DNA of 64,000 nt from Amycolatopsis alkalitolerans (GTDB lineage: Bacteria > Actinomycetota > Actinomycetes > Mycobacteriales > Pseudonocardiaceae): NCBI RefSeq assembly GCF_006152065.1, contig NZ_VDFW01000011.1, positions 1-64,000 of the forward strand, read 5' to 3'. Made by a program: the position numbers and the translations under genes. Below the pieces are notes generated by a model. The model ran no database searches, had not been told where the DNA came from, and saw only the letters and a list, made by a program, of their open reading frames with translations. Every line of letters starts with the position of its first letter. Positions within the stretch are counted from its first letter, which is position 1. Shown here in pieces: positions 61,794-64,000 of the stretch.

Positions 61794-62432
61794 GTGAGCG
61801 AGCCCAGCCCGGAGAGAGTCACCGAGCGCCCCCCGGAACGCCGGGGCGAGCCGAGCCTGCTCAAGCAGGCGTTCACCGTGCCGAACATCCTGTCCCTGCT
61901 GCGGCTCGCGGGCGTCCCGGTCTTCCTGTGGCTGCTGCTGGGGCCACGGCAGGACGGCTGGGCACTGGCCCTGCTCGTGTTCAGCGCGCTCACCGACTGG
62001 CTCGACGGCAAGCTCGCCCGCTGGCTCGACCAGATGAGCCGGCTGGGCCAGCTGCTCGACCCCGCCGCCGACCGGCTCTACATCGGCGCGACCCTGATCG
62101 CCTTCCTCGTCCGCGGCATCATCCCGTGGTGGATCTTCGCCCCGCTGGTGCTGCGCGAGCTGGTGGTCGGGGTGTGCATCCTCGCCTTGCGCCGCAACGG
62201 GTTCGCCCCGCCCGACGTGACCTACGTCGGCAAGGCCGCGACGTTCGTGCTGATGTACGCCTTCCCCTTCCTGCTGCTCACCCAGGGCGGCTCCGCGGTG
62301 GCCGCGGTCGCCCGACCCATCGCCTACGCGTTCCTCGCCTGGGGCTGCGTCCTCTACGTGTGGTCGGGCGCGCTCTACCTCATCCAGACGATCTCGGCCA
62401 TCCGGGGTGCCGAGCGCCCGCGCGGGATGTAA
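61794..62432 (+). CDS. CDP-alcohol phosphatidyltransferase, PgsA type
   Basis: 212 residues with six membrane helices. The CDP-alcohol motif D-G-x2-A-R-x8-G-x3-D-x3-D is present as D-G-K-L-A-R, L-G-Q-L-L-D-P-A-A-D. In mycobacteria a pgsA2-type gene lies near gcvH and garA, as here. Makes a phospholipid head-group link (phosphatidylglycerophosphate or a related lipid). GTG start. Confidence 0.88.
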   Translation: MSEPSPERVTERPPERRGEPSLLKQAFTVPNILSLLRLAGVPVFLWLLLGPRQDGWALALLVFSALTDWLDGKLARWLDQMSRLGQLLDPAADRLYIGATLIAFLVRGIIPWWIFAPLVLRELVVGVCILALRRNGFAPPDVTYVGKAATFVLMYAFPFLLLTQGGSAVAAVARPIAYAFLAWGCVLYVWSGALYLIQTISAIRGAERPRGM

Positions 62433-62489
62433 GACTGCCGCGAGCGATTCTCGCGAGACCCGCGAACCAGGCAAGAAAGGGGACCGACG

Positions 62490-62873
62490 TTGTCCACTCC
62501 AGAAGAGTTGCGCTACACCGAAGAGCACGAGTGGGTGGCCACCGGCTCCGGCGGCGCGGTCCGGGTGGGGATCACCGACTACGCGCAGGACCAGCTGGGC
62601 GACGTGGTGTTCGTGGACCTGCCCGAGGTGGGCAAGCGGGTCAGCGCGGGCGAGACCTTCGGCGAGGTCGAGTCGACCAAGAGTGTTTCGGAGCTGTTCG
62701 CCCCCCTCGACGGCGAGGTCGCCGCGGTCAACAGCGCGGTCGTCGACGCCCCGGAGCTGATCAACAGCGACCCGTACGGCGAGGGCTGGCTCATCGAGAT
62801 CAGGATCGCGGACGCGAGCGCCGTCGACGCCCTGCTCGATTCCGGGGCCTACCAGGCGCTCACCGCGGGTTGA
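62490..62873 (+). CDS. gcvH: glycine cleavage system H protein
   Basis: 127 residues. Lipoyl attachment Lys64 in V-E-S-T-K-S-V-S-E-L; start L-R-Y-T-E-E-H-E-W-V is typical. TTG at 62490 with AAAGGGG upstream is the probable start. Carries the methylamine group between P, T and L proteins. The other gcv genes are not adjacent, as in mycobacteria. No glycine riboswitch seen upstream. Confidence 0.94.
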   Translation: MSTPEELRYTEEHEWVATGSGGAVRVGITDYAQDQLGDVVFVDLPEVGKRVSAGETFGEVESTKSVSELFAPLDGEVAAVNSAVVDAPELINSDPYGEGWLIEIRIADASAVDALLDSGAYQALTAG

Positions 62874-62981
62874 GGGCCGGTGCCGACAGGGGAGCCCCGG
62901 GGGCTGCGACCGATCAGGCACGGTACGTTGGCAGCACATGTTCTCAGGCAGGCGAACACTTCAGTGGTGAGGAGAGCTCAG

Positions 62982-63446
62982 GTGAGCACGAACGACGGGC
63001 CCGGCGTTCCCCCGGAGCAGTCTCCGGAGCGGACCTCGGTCTTCCGGGCCGATTTCCTGGCGGACGCCGAAGGTCAGGAGCCCGCAGCTCCCGAGCCCTC
63101 GGTCGCCGGTGTCGACGCGCTGCCGGCCGGTTCGGCACTGCTGGTCGTCAAGCGGGGCCCCAACGCGGGCTCCCGGTTCCTGCTGGACCGCGACACCACC
63201 AGCGCGGGGCGGCACCCCGACAGTGACATCTTCCTCGACGACGTCACGGTTTCGCGGCGCCACGCGGAGTTCCGGCGCGAGGGCGGCGAGTTCGTGGTGA
63301 TCGACGTCGGCAGCCTCAACGGCACCTACGTCAACCGCGAGCCGGTGGACCAGGCCGTCCTCGCCGGCGGTGACGAGGTGCAGATCGGCAAGTTCCGCCT
63401 GGTCTTCCTGACCGGCCCGGGGCAGGGGAGCCAGGGGGCACAGTGA
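62982..63446 (+). CDS. garA: FHA-domain regulator GarA/OdhI
   Basis: 154 residues. FHA domain at about 60-145: S-A-G-R-H-P-D-S-D-I, V-S-R-R-H-A-E-F and G-S-L-N-G-T-Y-V-N. N-terminal phosphorylation motif is R17-T18-S-V-F-R-A-D-F, where mycobacterial GarA has T-T. GarA inhibits 2-oxoglutarate dehydrogenase and stimulates glutamate synthase; phosphorylation by PknG/PknB turns this off. GTG start after a GGAGAG site; overlaps the next gene by 4 bp. Confidence 0.94.
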   Translation: MSTNDGPGVPPEQSPERTSVFRADFLADAEGQEPAAPEPSVAGVDALPAGSALLVVKRGPNAGSRFLLDRDTTSAGRHPDSDIFLDDVTVSRRHAEFRREGGEFVVIDVGSLNGTYVNREPVDQAVLAGGDEVQIGKFRLVFLTGPGQGSQGAQ

Positions 63447-64000
63447 CGGCTGCCGGGCGGCCACAGCGCGATGGGTTGAGCATCGGGGCCGTGCTGGCGC
63501 AGCTGCGCGGCGACTTCCCCGACGTGACCATCTCCAAGATCAGGTTCCTCGAGTCGGAGGGACTGGTGCAGCCCGGCCGCACGCGGTCGGGCTACCGCCA
63601 GTTCGCCCCGGCGGACGTCGAGCGCCTGCGGTTCGTGCTGTCCGCCCAGCGGGATCACTACCTGCCGCTGAAGGTGATCAAGGAGCAGCTCGATGCCGCG
63701 GACCGCGGCGCGGGCGAGCACGAGGCCACCGGGCCCCGGCTGCCTCGCAAGCTCGTGTCGCTTTCGTCCCGTTCCGGCGATGGGTTCGACGGGCTGCCCT
63801 TGGCCGGGGATTTCGCGCCGGGCCGCGAGGTCCGGCTCACCCAGGAGGAACTGCTGGCCGAAGCCGGCATCGACGAGCGCACCCTGGGCGAGCTGGAGCA
63901 GTACGGGCTCGTCCGGCCGGGGGCCGCCGGGTTCTACGACCCGGACGCGGTGCTGGTGGCCCGCACGGTGCGGGCGATGACCGAGTTCGGCATCGAACCG
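63443..64000 (+). CDS. ftsR: MerR-like regulator FtsR, 5' part
   Basis: Runs off the right edge; about 186 residues visible. MerR-type HTH with S-K-I-R-F-L-E-S-E-G-L-V-Q-P-G-R-T-R-S-G-Y-R-Q-F. Adjacent to garA as in mycobacteria and corynebacteria, where the homologue (FtsR) activates ftsZ and cell division. GTG start overlaps the garA stop. Confidence 0.88.
   Translation, partial: MTAAGRPQRDGLSIGAVLAQLRGDFPDVTISKIRFLESEGLVQPGRTRSGYRQFAPADVERLRFVLSAQRDHYLPLKVIKEQLDAADRGAGEHEATGPRLPRKLVSLSSRSGDGFDGLPLAGDFAPGREVRLTQEELLAEAGIDERTLGELEQYGLVRPGAAGFYDPDAVLVARTVRAMTEFGIEP

Noticed and set aside
62433-62489. Glycine riboswitch ahead of gcvH
   Set aside because: Spacer is too short for the known aptamer and lacks its motifs.
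1-64000. CRISPR arrays or cas genes
   Set aside because: No regularly spaced direct repeats with unique spacers and no Cas motifs; the only short tandem repeat is the 21-bp one.

Overview
The window is high-GC actinobacterial chromosome. Many genes start with GTG or TTG and many neighbours overlap by 4 bp (GTGA/ATGA). Housekeeping blocks point to the Pseudonocardiales, with Amycolatopsis-like the most likely guess: pdtaR, a branched-chain amino acid ABC operon, polA and rpsA (27.8-44 kb), and a CDP-alcohol transferase-gcvH-garA-ftsR block (61.8-64 kb). The genus is inferred from gene content and style, not from a database comparison.

Layout. 0.08-9.6 kb: a small zinc-ribbon protein, a divergent XRE-cupin regulator, then an NCS1 permease with a Cys-rich tail, 5-oxoprolinase genes pxpB-pxpC-pxpA, a 939-residue kinase/aminotransferase fusion and a PucR-type regulator. 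9.65-10.2 kb: a spacer with a 21-bp tandem repeat and a well-formed promoter with operator.

10.2-26.0 kb is the most unusual part: a catabolic block of two convergent transcripts plus its regulator. The plus-strand arm encodes UbiD1, a DASS anion transporter, UbiD2, an alpha/beta hydrolase and an adenine-deaminase-like amidohydrolase. The minus-strand arm encodes a phenylacetyl-CoA epoxidase-like oxygenase (PaaA, PaaB, PaaC, with PaaD split into two separate proteins), a crotonase, an acyl-CoA ligase, UbiD3, UbiX and a MaoC-like protein. Both arms start from near-identical promoters (TTGTCT, 17-nt spacer, TACTAT) whose -10 lies inside an 18-bp operator. A third copy of the operator precedes the tetR gene. 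I infer one TetR regulon for uptake, prFMN-dependent decarboxylation, CoA activation and ring epoxidation of an unidentified aromatic or heteroaromatic carboxylate. No PaaE-type reductase is encoded here.

26.3-27.6 kb: a ParE/RelE-Phd toxin-antitoxin pair, an integrase remnant and a short-variable-loop tRNA with anticodon CAA, suggesting an old integration site. 27.8-44 kb: pdtaR, livKHMGF, a thioesterase, polA, an AraC/VOC pair, a TetR gene with an apparent in-frame fusion of an ABC ATPase fragment to a YhgE/Pip membrane half, GNAT and methyltransferase genes, and rpsA. 44-50.8 kb: regulators, a folP2-like gene, an orphan acetaldehyde dehydrogenase/hydroxy-oxovalerate aldolase pair with an IclR regulator, and an F420-type oxidoreductase. 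50.8-55.6 kb: a Tat-exported neutral ceramidase-like protein, a GPH-type transporter and a sphingosine-phosphate-lyase-like PLP enzyme, which look like a sphingolipid-use unit. 55.7-60.4 kb: cysG and a divergent hydrolase / dienoyl-CoA isomerase-acyl-CoA synthetase pair sharing an inverted operator. 60.4-64 kb: paralogous lipoproteins and the gcvH-garA-ftsR block; ftsR runs off the right edge.
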